Shown here: positions 43,504 to 51,455 of the stretch, piece after piece | How positions within the stretch are numbered: the stretch's first letter is position 1 | Layout: every line of letters begins with the position of its first letter | NCBI GenBank assembly: GCA_051646105.1 | Contig: JBOFCO010000234.1 | Location: forward strand, 14,750 to 78,749 | Length of the DNA: 64,000 nucleotides | Direction of reading: 5' to 3' | From: JBOFCO01 sp051646105 | Lineage (GTDB): Bacteria > Pseudomonadota > Alphaproteobacteria > Rhodobacterales > Rhodobacteraceae | Position numbers and translations under genes: made by a program | Notes under the pieces: model-generated | Database searches by the model: none | What the model saw: only the letters and a program-made list of their open reading frames with translations | What the model was told of the DNA's origin: nothing

Positions 43504-44991
43504 ATGACCGGGCGCACACCGATCCTTTCCCTTCGCGGTATCCACAAGTCATACGGCCCGACAGAGGTGCTGCATGGCGTGGATTTCGATGTGAATCCGG
43601 GGGAGGTCGTGGCGCTTCTGGGGGAAAACGGTGCCGGAAAGTCAACGCTTTCCGGCATCATTGCCGGGTCGATCCAACCTTCGACAGGCACGATGACCTG
43701 GTTGGGGCAGCCCTATGCCCCGGCCAACCCGCGCGAGGCGCTGGACAGTGGGCTTGGCCTTATCCATCAGGAATTGCGATTGCTTCCGCACCTGTCCATT
43801 GCCGAAAACGTCTTTGTCGGTCGCTACATGATGAAAGGCGGCAGGATCGACCGCCCCGCGATGGAGGTACGTGCCCATGCGGGATTGCAGCGACTGGGGT
43901 TGGAAATCTCACCTCGTCGCAAGGTTGCGGGGCTTTCCACGGCGAACCAGCAACTGATCGAAATTGCCAAGGCACTGACACTGAATGCCAGGCTTCTGAT
44001 CCTGGATGAGCCGACCGCTGCATTAGGCGGTGACGAAACACAATTGCTTTTCCGTCAGATCGAACGACTGAAATCCGAAGGGGTCGGGATCATCTACATC
44101 TCGCACCGGCTTGAGGAAATCCGCCAGATCGCGGACCGCATCGTGGTCATGCGCGATGGGTCAAAGGTGCAGGAATTCGATACCGGCAATGTTCCCGTCC
44201 GCAACATCGTCGAGGCGATGGTAGGGCGGTCGCTGGATCGCATGTTCCCGGCGATGCCCGATCCGCAGCAGGCGGTCACACTGGAAGTGCGGGGCCTGTC
44301 CTCACCTGCCGGGCCGTTCCGCGACATCAGTTTTTCCGTGCGCAAGGGAGAGATCTTTGGCATCGCGGGCCTTGTCGGCGCAGGCAGGACCGAACTTGTG
44401 CGCGCGATCACCGGCGCCGATCCGGTCGCGGCGGGGCAGGTGCTACTTGATGGTGCCGAAATCACACCCCGCCAGCCCTGGCAGGCGATCGGACATGGGA
44501 TCGTGCTGGTTCCCGAGGATCGCAAGCAGCAGGGGCTGATCCTTGACCATTCGATTGCCGAGAACATCGGCTATTGTAATCGGGATGCCCTGGGAACGCG
44601 GGGTTTTGTGAATGCGCGCAGGCTTCGTGATTTTGCTGCCGCCAATATCCGCAGGTTTGGCGTGAAGGGCACAGGAAGCCAGAACGCCGGGGAAATGTCC
44701 GGAGGAAACCAGCAGAAGATCGTGCTTGCCAAGTGGCTGGCCCGCGATCCTCGCGTCGTCGTGCTGGACGAACCGACGCGCGGGATTGATGTTGGCGCAC
44801 GTTCGTCGATCTATGAAATCATTCGTGATCTTGCAGCCGATGGCCGCAGCGTGATCGTGGTCAGCTCTGATCTCGAAGAAGTGTTGGGCGTATCGCACAG
44901 GATCATGGTGATGGCCCATGGCCGTCAGGCCGGCATTCTGGATCGAAGCGCGGCCAACGACGTGTCCGTGATGGAACTTGCCACCAGTTGA
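43504..44991 (+). CDS. Ribose-type ABC transporter ATPase with two nucleotide-binding domains
   Basis: The 495-residue RbsA-like protein has Walker A GENGAGKSTL, LSTANQQLIEI in place of the first signature motif, LLILDEPTAALGG, and in the second half GLVGAGRTELVRAI, MSGGNQQKIVLAKWL and VVVLDEPTRGIDVGA. It powers the importer. The ATG at 43504 is seven bases after the binding-protein stop. Confidence 0.92.
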   Translation: MTGRTPILSLRGIHKSYGPTEVLHGVDFDVNPGEVVALLGENGAGKSTLSGIIAGSIQPSTGTMTWLGQPYAPANPREALDSGLGLIHQELRLLPHLSIAENVFVGRYMMKGGRIDRPAMEVRAHAGLQRLGLEISPRRKVAGLSTANQQLIEIAKALTLNARLLILDEPTAALGGDETQLLFRQIERLKSEGVGIIYISHRLEEIRQIADRIVVMRDGSKVQEFDTGNVPVRNIVEAMVGRSLDRMFPAMPDPQQAVTLEVRGLSSPAGPFRDISFSVRKGEIFGIAGLVGAGRTELVRAITGADPVAAGQVLLDGAEITPRQPWQAIGHGIVLVPEDRKQQGLILDHSIAENIGYCNRDALGTRGFVNARRLRDFAAANIRRFGVKGTGSQNAGEMSGGNQQKIVLAKWLARDPRVVVLDEPTRGIDVGARSSIYEIIRDLAADGRSVIVVSSDLEEVLGVSHRIMVMAHGRQAGILDRSAANDVSVMELATS

Positions 44992-45004
44992 TCCAAGGAA
45001 AACC

Positions 45005-45793
45005 ATGTCTGACATGACCCTGAATGCCCCGAAGCTGTTTGAACTTTCCGGAAACGTTGCGCTTGTCACCGGGGCTGGCAGCGGCATCGGTCAGCGGATC
45101 GCAATTGGCCTTGCGCAATGCGGGGCCGATGTCGCGCTGCTGGACAGACGCAGCGATGACGGGCTTGCACATACGGCAGAATTCATCGCTGGAACCGGTC
45201 GTCGCAGCATCAGGATAGCTGCAGATGTTACCCAGGGCACAGCACTGAACGAAGCCGTCGCCCGGACGGAGGCAGAGCTGGGCCCGCTGACGCTGGCGGT
45301 CAACGCGGCGGGTATCGCCAACGCGAACCCCGCCGAAGAGATGGAGGAAAGCCAGTTCCAGACCATGATGGACATCAACCTGAAGGGCGTTTTCCTTTCC
45401 TGTCAGGCAGAGGCGCGGGCCATGCTGAAAAATGGCCGGGGATCCATCGTCAACATCGCTTCGATGTCTGGTGTCATCGTGAACCGCGGCCTGATGCAAT
45501 GCCATTACAACGCCTCAAAGGCGGGTGTGATCCACATGACCAAATCCATGGCAATGGAATGGGTCGGGCGGGGCGTGCGGGTCAACACCATCAGCCCAGG
45601 CTATACGGCCACGCCGATGAACACACGGCCGGAAATGGTGCATCAGACAAAGCTGTTCGAGGAGCAGACGCCGATGCAGCGCATGGCCACGGTCGATGAA
45701 ATGGTCGGCCCGGCAGTGTTTTTGCTGTCGAATGCTGCAAGCTTTGTCACCGGAGTCGACCTGCTGGTTGACGGCGGCTTCTGCTGTTGGTGA
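45005..45793 (+). CDS. SDR-family oxidoreductase (second polyol/sugar dehydrogenase)
   Basis: The 262-residue protein is a classical SDR: TGAGSGIGQR, NAAGIANANP, catalytic Ser in NIASMSGVIVN, YNASKAGV with Tyr and Lys, and the C-terminal VTGVDLLVDGGFCCW. Asp47 in LLDRRSDD at the end of the second strand suggests NAD rather than NADP. AAGGAAAA precedes the ATG, 13 bases after the ATPase gene, so it belongs to the importer operon. Similar proteins oxidise arabinitol, sorbitol and related polyols. Confidence 0.88.
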   Translation: MSDMTLNAPKLFELSGNVALVTGAGSGIGQRIAIGLAQCGADVALLDRRSDDGLAHTAEFIAGTGRRSIRIAADVTQGTALNEAVARTEAELGPLTLAVNAAGIANANPAEEMEESQFQTMMDINLKGVFLSCQAEARAMLKNGRGSIVNIASMSGVIVNRGLMQCHYNASKAGVIHMTKSMAMEWVGRGVRVNTISPGYTATPMNTRPEMVHQTKLFEEQTPMQRMATVDEMVGPAVFLLSNAASFVTGVDLLVDGGFCCW

Positions 45794-45914
45794 CAAAGGC
45801 CGGGATGGCGAACCGAAAGGGATGATCGCGCGTGCTGCCGGTCGCCCGATCAAACCCTCGGCATTGTAGAAATTACAGAGTGCGCCGTGTCCATGAGCCA
45901 CTTATATTGGTGGC

Positions 45915-46514
45915 ATGAACCTTCGTACCGCCCTTTTGGCCCCGCTCACCCTTTTGGCCCTTTCGCTTCCTGCGGTGGCGGAAAAGCTGCCGCTGAAGAC
46001 AGTTTCGACCTATCTGAACAGCATCAAGACGGTCGAAGCGCCCTTTACGCAGGTCAATGCCGACGGGTCGGAATCCTATGGCACGCTGTTCATTCACCGC
46101 CCGAACCGGATGCGGTTCGAATATGCCACGCCTGACAAGACTGTGGTCCTTGCCTCTGGCGGGCAGGTGGCGATTTTCGATGGCAAGTCGAACCAGCCGC
46201 CGGAACAGTATCCGCTGAAGCGCACACCGCTGAACCTGATCCTGGCAAGGAACGTCGATCTGGGTCGTGCCAGGATGGTCGTCGGCCACGATCAGGCGGG
46301 CGACATGACCGTCGTGCGCGCGCAGGATCCTGAAAATCCGGAATACGGCTATATCGACCTGTTCTTTGATGCCGATCCGGTCGAGCTGCGCGAATGGGTG
46401 GTGACGGACGAATATGGCACAAAGACCCATGTGATGCTGGGCCAGATCACGGCGGGCAGCACCTATCCTGCGTCAAAGTTCACGATTGAATCGGAAATTG
46501 CCCGCCGCAAATAA
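45915..46514 (+). CDS. lolA: LolA-family outer-membrane lipoprotein carrier
   Basis: The 199-residue precursor has a signal peptide ending about residue 22 (LSLPAVA) and the LolA fold: LKTVSTYLNSIKTVEAPFTQVN, GTLFIHRPNRMRFEY, VLASGGQVAIFDGKSN and the C-terminal ASKFTIESEIARRK. LolA ferries lipoproteins across the periplasm to the outer membrane. Alphaproteobacterial genomes may carry more than one LolA-like protein. It is a single gene, convergent with the lipoprotein gene downstream. Confidence 0.88.
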   Translation: MNLRTALLAPLTLLALSLPAVAEKLPLKTVSTYLNSIKTVEAPFTQVNADGSESYGTLFIHRPNRMRFEYATPDKTVVLASGGQVAIFDGKSNQPPEQYPLKRTPLNLILARNVDLGRARMVVGHDQAGDMTVVRAQDPENPEYGYIDLFFDADPVELREWVVTDEYGTKTHVMLGQITAGSTYPASKFTIESEIARRK

Positions 46515-46531
46515 ACGGGCATGCAGCCCGT
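46515..46531. terminator. Short bidirectional hairpin between convergent genes
   Basis: ACGGGC and GCCCGT form a 6-bp stem with an ATGCA loop in the 21 bases between two convergent stop codons. Weak T-runs flank it on both sides. Confidence 0.4.
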
Positions 46532-46535
46532 CGTT

Positions 46536-47117
46536 TCAGATCAGCCCGCAAGCGGAAAGCTGGGTGTTGTAAAGCACAGCCCGGGATTCCACTTCTGATG
46601 CGACGCGAAGCAACCATGACTTGCCGTTATGGCTGCCACGTGCATATCCCCCATGGCCCTCGTGATAGGCGAGATATTGGTTCCGCGCATCGTGAAGAGA
46701 CAGACCCAGCTTTTCCTGGCTGCGGTTCATGTACCAGCCCATGAAATCGGTGGCATCCACGATATCGTCGCGGTCTGCCCCGCGTCGGCCTGTCTCGCTG
46801 CGATAGTCATCCCAGGTGCCGTCAATCGCCTGCGCATATCCAAAGGCCGAGGATTGCCGGCCAGCCGGGATGAAGCCAAGGGCATATTGGCGCGGCGTTC
46901 GGGCATCGCCGTCGAACTTCGACTCCTGATAGATCGTCGCCATCTGCACCGCGATCGGCACCCCCCAGCGCCTTTCGCTGTCCTGCATGGCGCGAAGATA
47001 ACCGGGCCGTTGTTCGATGATGCTGCAGGCGTCGTCAAGATTGCGTGGCGAGGTCGCGTTCCCGCCGCAAGACACCACCAGCAACAGCAATGCCGCTGCC
47101 CCAATATGCCTGCTCAT
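46536..47117 (-). CDS. Lipoprotein with lytic-transglycosylase (SLT-like) domain
   Basis: The 193-residue precursor has a lipoprotein signal (LLLLVVSC, lipid on Cys17) and an SLT-type lysozyme-like domain: ATIYQESKFDGDA with the catalytic Glu, SSAFGYAQAIDGTWDDY, and NQYLAYHEGHGGYARG. Proteins of this kind cleave peptidoglycan as membrane-anchored transglycosylases. It is shorter than Slt or MltC. It is monocistronic and convergent with lolA. Confidence 0.85.
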   Translation of the reverse strand: MSRHIGAAALLLLVVSCGGNATSPRNLDDACSIIEQRPGYLRAMQDSERRWGVPIAVQMATIYQESKFDGDARTPRQYALGFIPAGRQSSAFGYAQAIDGTWDDYRSETGRRGADRDDIVDATDFMGWYMNRSQEKLGLSLHDARNQYLAYHEGHGGYARGSHNGKSWLLRVASEVESRAVLYNTQLSACGLI

Positions 47118-47500
47118 CCTGCCTCACACCTTTCTGGTTTTGTCTCATACTAGCGAAAATCGATCCGCTGATAAACGGCAAATGCGAACGGGAAACATCC
47201 TGCGGCGGGCCCTTGCCGGGGCGCAGATCATCCGGAGATAGCTAGGCATTCACACAGGGCGATTCGCCTGTAACGGGAAATGTTGCCGATTCCGGAACGG
47301 TGACAGATGCTCAACCCCACGCAGAAAGCAGGCAAGTTGGGGCAAAAAATAAGGTAATTTCTTAACGCAAGGCCGTGAAGTCGAAACAATCAGAGGTATT
47401 TGTCAGGCAGGGGGCCACAGACTGTTTCTCTCAGAGGCGCCCACCCAGATTTACATCGCATCGGGAGAGTCCTAGTAAGACGCAGGGGGCGTCAAAGATC
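47118..47500. other. Gene-free region upstream of hspQ
   Basis: These 383 bases lie between the divergent lipoprotein and hspQ genes. Several short open frames cross it but none has a convincing start or composition. The stretch 47338-47370 is AT-rich and may hold the hspQ promoter; I cannot identify clear heat-shock promoter hexamers. Confidence 0.4.
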
Positions 47501-47827
47501 ATGCTGAAGTCGGTTGCAAAGTATCATATCGGGCAGATCGTGCGACACCGGAAACATCCTTTCCGGGGCGTTGTGTTCGATGTGGATGCGATGTTCAGCA
47601 ACACCGAAGAATGGTATGATGCCATCCCCGAGGAAAGCCGTCCGCAGCGGGATCAGCCATTTTATCACCTTCTGGCCGAAAACGACCAAAGCTATTATGT
47701 GGCCTATGTTTCGGAACAGAACCTGATCCCTGACGAAACCGGCCAGCCTGTCGATCATCCCGACCTGCCCGACCTGTTCGGTGATTTCGACAACGGCCGT
47801 TATCCGCTGCAGTTCCAGTTGAACTGA
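47501..47827 (+). CDS. hspQ: Heat shock protein HspQ (hemimethylated-DNA-binding YccV-like)
   Basis: The 108-residue protein matches HspQ: AKYHIGQIVRHRKHPFRGVV, VDAMFSNTEEWYDAIPEESRP, QPFYHLLAEND and YVAYVSEQNLIPDETG. HspQ modulates degradation of proteins by Lon and was first described as YccV, a hemimethylated-DNA binder. I chose the ATG at 47501, which gives the normal family length; an upstream ATG at 47375 would add 42 residues of poor quality. Confidence 0.92.
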   Translation: MLKSVAKYHIGQIVRHRKHPFRGVVFDVDAMFSNTEEWYDAIPEESRPQRDQPFYHLLAENDQSYYVAYVSEQNLIPDETGQPVDHPDLPDLFGDFDNGRYPLQFQLN

Positions 47828-48180
47828 CGCATCGCGAATTCGCACGTCGCTGTGCAGTGTCACCGGGACAGCGCTGCCCGTTTCTTGATCAGCTTCGCAC
47901 CCCACAGGAGCATCGAACGCCATTCTCGGTGTTCTGTCGGTTGCTCTGGAAATGGGCCGGATTCTGGCAAACGCCCCGGTGCCGCGAACTGGGTGGGGGG
48001 CTATGGGCGCGGCACCGGGGGAAGCCTCGTTCGGCTATGCGACAAGCTATCGCCAGACATTCGGGCAGTGTTGCGGAGGCAAGGAGGCAAAGTTGCGGCA
48101 GCGATATTTTCCCTTGCCGCCGGTTCTGCCGATCATTCTTTTCCGGCCAGTCCGTTCGTCTGTCGTCGAGTGCAAAGAGC
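47828..48180. other. Gene-free region with a strong 13-bp hairpin
   Basis: No convincing gene lies in these 353 bases between hspQ and the convergent HATPase gene. A perfect inverted repeat, CCCCGGTGCCGCG at 47974-47986 and CGCGGCACCGGGG at 48008-48020, encloses a G-rich 21-base loop. There is no T-tract on either strand. It could be part of a structured RNA or a Rho-assisted terminator for one or both genes. Confidence 0.5.
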
Positions 48181-48789
48181 TTAGCCCAGTGAGGGCCGCG
48201 CCGGATCCTGCGCTTCGTTTTCGGCCAGTTCCGGACGCGTCAGTGCCAGGCGGAAATACAGGCAATTGCGTCCCGAACGGCGATTGTACCGCAACACCTC
48301 CGCCAATTCGCGGATCATGAACCAACCGAAACCGCCTTCCGGCAGATCATCAATACTGGGCAGCATCGGATGATCGCCCTGTGGCAACGCATCGCCCGGC
48401 ATGGCGGTCCCCGTATCGATGATTTCGCAGGACAATGCATCGGGGTCGCGCGTCAGGCGCACCACGATCCGGCCATCCGGGCTGTCAAGATAGGCATGTT
48501 CTACAATGTTGTTCATGGCTTCCGCCAGAACCAGCTCCAGCCGGCCCAGATCAGAACCGGGGACTGCCGCGCTTTGCAGGGCTTCCCGCACCTGCGCCAG
48601 CGCAGCCCGCACCGACATCGGGGTGCTGTGCAGGCGCAGAACCATTTTTGGCCCCATGCCGTTTTCACCGGGCCTGGTACGCAGGCGGGCCTTTTCCTGC
48701 CGGGCTGTACTCTCGGTGCCGGGTGCCTCGATCAATGCGCTTACCTTGTCACAGGGCAAATCCCTGCGCGGGAAAACATTACCTGTCAT
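48181..48789 (-). CDS. RsbW-like HATPase (anti-sigma factor-type serine kinase)
   Basis: The frame encodes up to 202 residues. The recognisable part begins near MVLRLHSTPMSVRAAL and has the GHKL N-box LAEAMNNIVEHAYL, the G1-like EIIDTGTAMP, and LPEGGFGWFMIREL. RsbW-type kinases bind and phosphorylate STAS antagonists or hold sigma factors. The start is uncertain: ATG at 48789 is 24 bases after the STAS stop, but its first 44 residues look non-conserved and the domain may start at 48657. It is the second gene of a STAS-HATPase operon. No matching general stress sigma factor is adjacent. Confidence 0.8.
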   Translation of the reverse strand: MTGNVFPRRDLPCDKVSALIEAPGTESTARQEKARLRTRPGENGMGPKMVLRLHSTPMSVRAALAQVREALQSAAVPGSDLGRLELVLAEAMNNIVEHAYLDSPDGRIVVRLTRDPDALSCEIIDTGTAMPGDALPQGDHPMLPSIDDLPEGGFGWFMIRELAEVLRYNRRSGRNCLYFRLALTRPELAENEAQDPARPSLG

Positions 48790-48813
48790 GCTTGCCCTGT
48801 GTCTTGCTTGCCG

Positions 48814-49155
48814 TCATGCCGCATCCCTCGGAGAGATCGCCGCCGTCGCATCCTTGTGTATGGTGAACACCCTGTCCATGCGCGTCAGGCGCAACACGCG
48901 CTCGACCGGCGGGGTCAGCCCGGCAAGTTCAAGCCTGCGGCCATTTTCCATCATCTTCAGGGCCGCGACGATTGCGCCAAGACCGCTGCTGTCAACAAAG
49001 TCGACACGCGCAAGATCAAGGACTACGCGCCGCGACGGTGTCGCGAAGGCTTCGCGCACGCGGTCCTTGAACTGGATGGCGACAGCCGCGTCGATCCTCG
49101 CCTCGGCCACTGTGATCAACAGCAGGTCATCATGTTGGCTGATTTCAAGGTTCAT
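48814..49155 (-). CDS. STAS-domain anti-sigma factor antagonist
   Basis: The 113-residue protein is a single STAS domain: LITVAEARIDAAVAIQFKDRV, VVLDLARVDFVDSSGLGAIV with the phosphorylatable Ser in DSSGLG, and LAGLTPPVERVLRLTRMDRVF. It would be the substrate of the HATPase encoded just downstream. GGAGG lies four bases before the ATG at 49155, which decides against longer starts. Confidence 0.9.
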   Translation of the reverse strand: MNLEISQHDDLLLITVAEARIDAAVAIQFKDRVREAFATPSRRVVLDLARVDFVDSSGLGAIVAALKMMENGRRLELAGLTPPVERVLRLTRMDRVFTIHKDATAAISPRDAA

Positions 49156-49281
49156 TCCACCCTCCGTGATTTTACGGAAAGCTAGGACCAACCCATTACC
49201 AATTCGTTTGCGTGATACGGCGAATTTGATCGGCCTTTTACTTTTCGATAAACAGGGCGTGCACCATGGAACGGACCGAAC

Positions 49282-49749
49282 ATGCCGACCCACCCACCGC
49301 TCGACTACTCCGCTCTTGCCGGCCGCATTGGCAGCCTGACCCATGGCGAAACGGACGAGGTCGCCCTGATGGCCACGATTGCCTGTGAAGTCCATCACGC
49401 CGACGACAGGTTCGACTGGACGGGATTTTACCGCGTTAGCGGCCCGCAGATGCTGAAAATCGGCCCGTATCAGGGCGGCCACGGCTGTCTTGTCATCCCG
49501 TTTTCGCGTGGTGTCTGCGGCGCGGCGGCGCGCACGGGGCAGGCGCAGCTTGTTCCGGATGTGGACGCGTTCCCCGGCCATATCGCCTGCGCGTCCACCA
49601 CACGGTCCGAACTGGTGATTCCGGTCTTCGGTCGGGGTGGGCGACTGATCGGGGTTTTTGACATCGACAGCGACCGGCCTGCGGCCTTTACCGAAACCGA
49701 TGCGTCGGAACTGGGCGCAATACTGGCGACGGTATTCAGCGCGCTTTAG
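49282..49749 (+). CDS. msrC: Free methionine-(R)-sulfoxide reductase (GAF domain)
   Basis: The 155-residue protein is a single GAF domain with the three conserved cysteines of fRMsr: Cys69 (GGHGCLVIP), Cys79 (SRGVCGAAA) and Cys103 (GHIACAS). Their spacing of 10 and 24 residues equals that of Cys84, Cys94 and Cys118 in E. coli YebR/MsrC. Other family segments are FDWTGFYRV and LIGVFDIDSD. It reduces free methionine-R-sulfoxide with thioredoxin. It is monocistronic and convergent with the NrsF gene. Confidence 0.9.
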   Translation: MPTHPPLDYSALAGRIGSLTHGETDEVALMATIACEVHHADDRFDWTGFYRVSGPQMLKIGPYQGGHGCLVIPFSRGVCGAAARTGQAQLVPDVDAFPGHIACASTTRSELVIPVFGRGGRLIGVFDIDSDRPAAFTETDASELGAILATVFSAL

Positions 49750-49752
49750 CGA

Positions 49753-50388
49753 TTACCAGCGCAGCCACCGCGGCCCCAGAGCAGCCCCCAACGCCCCAAG
49801 CGACAGGATTGCAAGCCCGTACCAGGTGACAAAGAACAGCGGGTCATCCTCGTTACAATGGGTTGCATATAATGCGGCGGCAAGACCGCCCACGGCAAGA
49901 CCTGCAACAAGACCACAGAACGCGGGCCGTGTGGTGGCCCCGCGCCGCAGGATGCCAAGGCCAAGCAACAGACCCGGCAGGCCAAGTCCAAAGATCGATG
50001 AAAGACAGATCAGATGCGTCTTTCCCATCATCGCCGGTCGCCAGTCGGCCACGGGCAACACCGACAGCCGCCACATCACCAATCCTGCCGCAAGCACAAG
50101 TGCCAGCCCGGCAGCAAGCGGGGCATAGCCCACGCGCCCCTCGGGACGCGACAGCCGGGCAGCACTTGCCATACCTGCGCCCAAAAAGATCATCGGCAGC
50201 AGCCATTTCCATAGCGTGATCTGCCCGACAAGCGCCGTTGCCAGATCGGGCCGGATGCCGATTGCCCACAGAAAACAGGCGCCCAGCGTCAGGACAGGCA
50301 GCATCATCCATAGGGCAAGCCCTGGCCACACCCTGTGCGGCGGCGTGGCATCGGTCGCCAGCAGTGTCACCAGATCGTCGGTTTTCAT
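49753..50388 (-). CDS. nrsF: NrsF-family transmembrane anti-sigma factor (DUF1109)
   Basis: The 211-residue membrane protein has about six spans and matches NrsF, which holds the ECF sigma factor SigF at the membrane until heavy-metal stress. Two cysteines reported as essential for sensing in Caulobacter NrsF (Cys131 and Cys181) correspond to Cys128 (HLICLSSIFGLG) and Cys178 (YATHCNEDDP), with the same 50-residue spacing. Its start overlaps the sigF stop by 4 bases, so the pair is co-translated. Confidence 0.9.
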   Translation of the reverse strand: MKTDDLVTLLATDATPPHRVWPGLALWMMLPVLTLGACFLWAIGIRPDLATALVGQITLWKWLLPMIFLGAGMASAARLSRPEGRVGYAPLAAGLALVLAAGLVMWRLSVLPVADWRPAMMGKTHLICLSSIFGLGLPGLLLGLGILRRGATTRPAFCGLVAGLAVGGLAAALYATHCNEDDPLFFVTWYGLAILSLGALGAALGPRWLRW

Positions 50389-50942
50389 CCGTTTTCCCTT
50401 TCGCGAAGGGCGGCCAGTTTGTTCAGGGCGCGGTGCAGCGCAACGCGGGCGGCGCCGTCGCTCAGCGCAAAGCGCTTGGCGACCTCGGCCATGCCAAGCC
50501 CCTCAAAGGCGAGCGCCCGAAGGATGCCGCCCGACCGCGTATCAAGCGCATCAAGATTGCGCGCCACATCCCGTGTGGCGAAAACATCCGCCTCTGTCGG
50601 CGCGGCGATTGTGTCGGGGGTTTCGTCCAGCAGCTCCGCCAGTGGTTCCCTCCCGCGCTTTCGAAGGGCATCGACGATCTTGTGCCGGGCAATGGCGTAA
50701 AGCCATGGCCTTGGCGGGCGGTCCGGTTGCCACGTTCCGCGCTTCAGGTGGATGGCAAGCAACACGTCCTGCACGATATCCTCTTGCATATGCGTATCCA
50801 GCATGCGGGCCCTTGCCCGCACAATTCCACGCAGAACCGGCGTGGCCGCGCGCAGAAAGGCGGCATAGGCGGCGCTGTCGCCCCTATTGGCCGCATCAAG
50901 CAGCCGTGCCCATTCGTCGTCCGTTTCTGTCATCTCTGCCAT
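50385..50942 (-). CDS. sigF: ECF RNA polymerase sigma factor, SigF-type
   Basis: The 185-residue protein has sigma region 2 (VLRGIVRARARMLDTHMQEDIVQDVLL; RPPRPWLYAIARHKIVDALR) and region 4 (LRALAFEGLGMAEVAKRFALS). The downstream nrsF and the divergent bufferin operon identify it as the SigF group. I place the start at ATG 50942 (ATG 50933 is also possible); the long upstream extension is rejected. A SigF-type promoter ends only four bases before 50942, so the mRNA may be leaderless or nearly so, consistent with the missing ribosome binding site. Confidence 0.9.
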   Translation of the reverse strand: MAEMTETDDEWARLLDAANRGDSAAYAAFLRAATPVLRGIVRARARMLDTHMQEDIVQDVLLAIHLKRGTWQPDRPPRPWLYAIARHKIVDALRKRGREPLAELLDETPDTIAAPTEADVFATRDVARNLDALDTRSGGILRALAFEGLGMAEVAKRFALSDGAARVALHRALNKLAALRERENG

Positions 50943-50946
50943 GCAA

Positions 50947-50971
50947 TTCGCATCCGTCCGGTGTTTGTTAC
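50947..50971 (-). promoter_or_regulatory. SigF-type promoter of sigF-nrsF
   Basis: On the minus strand GTAACA (50966-50971) is followed after 15 bases by CGAA (50947-50950). The Caulobacter SigF consensus, as I recall it, is GTAACC-N16-CGAA. This implies autoregulation and a very short or absent leader. Confidence 0.65.
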
Positions 50972-51027
50972 ATCGCCCTGGCAAAATGCCCGTCATTGTT
51001 GCGGCTGAACACCCTTTCGTGAACGGG

Positions 51028-51053
51028 GTAACAAATCCCACTCCTCTGACGAA
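51028..51053 (+). promoter_or_regulatory. SigF-type promoter of the bufferin operon
   Basis: GTAACA (51028-51033) is followed after exactly 16 bases by CGAA (51050-51053), one base off the SigF consensus as I recall it. It lies 52 bases before the bufA start codon. Confidence 0.8.
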
Positions 51054-51105
51054 CTGGCAAGTGCGGACCCGAAAGGCGGGCCGCCAGACCGACACGGAGG
51101 ATGAC

Positions 51106-51396
51106 ATGTCGATGATGAAGAACACCCTTGGGCTTGGCGCTTCGCTGGCTTGCGCACTGACGATGATGGCGGGTGCGGCCCAGGCCGAGGGCGATATGGA
51201 AAAGTGCTACGGCGTGGCCGAAGCGGGCAAGAATGACTGTGCCGCCGGGGCGGGCACCACCTGCGCCGGAACCTCGAAAGTCGATTTCCAGGGCAACGCA
51301 TGGAAATATGTGCCCGTCGGCACCTGCGTCACGATGGAAGCGCCCGAGGGCCGCATGGGCAGCCTGGAGCCGCTTGAGCGCGACATGGCGTCGTAA
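51106..51396 (+). CDS. bufA1: Bufferin precursor BufA1 (DUF2282)
   Basis: The 96-residue precursor has a signal peptide ending at AAQA (residue 27) and a mature part with four cysteines, Cys34, Cys45, Cys53 and Cys74, in the DUF2282 pattern EKCYGVAEAGKNDCA, TTCAGTSK and AWKYVPVGTC. DUF2282 proteins are exported peptides whose cysteines are modified by a DUF692 enzyme so that they bind metal such as copper. GGAGG lies five bases before the ATG at 51106. The four-gene operon is complete and preceded by a SigF-type promoter. Confidence 0.9.
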   Translation: MSMMKNTLGLGASLACALTMMAGAAQAEGDMEKCYGVAEAGKNDCAAGAGTTCAGTSKVDFQGNAWKYVPVGTCVTMEAPEGRMGSLEPLERDMAS

Positions 51397-51455
51397 CCTC
51401 AAGGGGGCGCGGGAACAACCCGCGCCCCGTTTCCGCAAATCTGAAAGGTGCCGCC

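Noticed and set aside
47952..48320. A 122-codon plus-strand frame in the gap after hspQ
   Set aside because: It overlaps the HATPase gene end on the other strand, contains the 13-bp hairpin, and its translation looks like nothing I know; no ribosome binding site.
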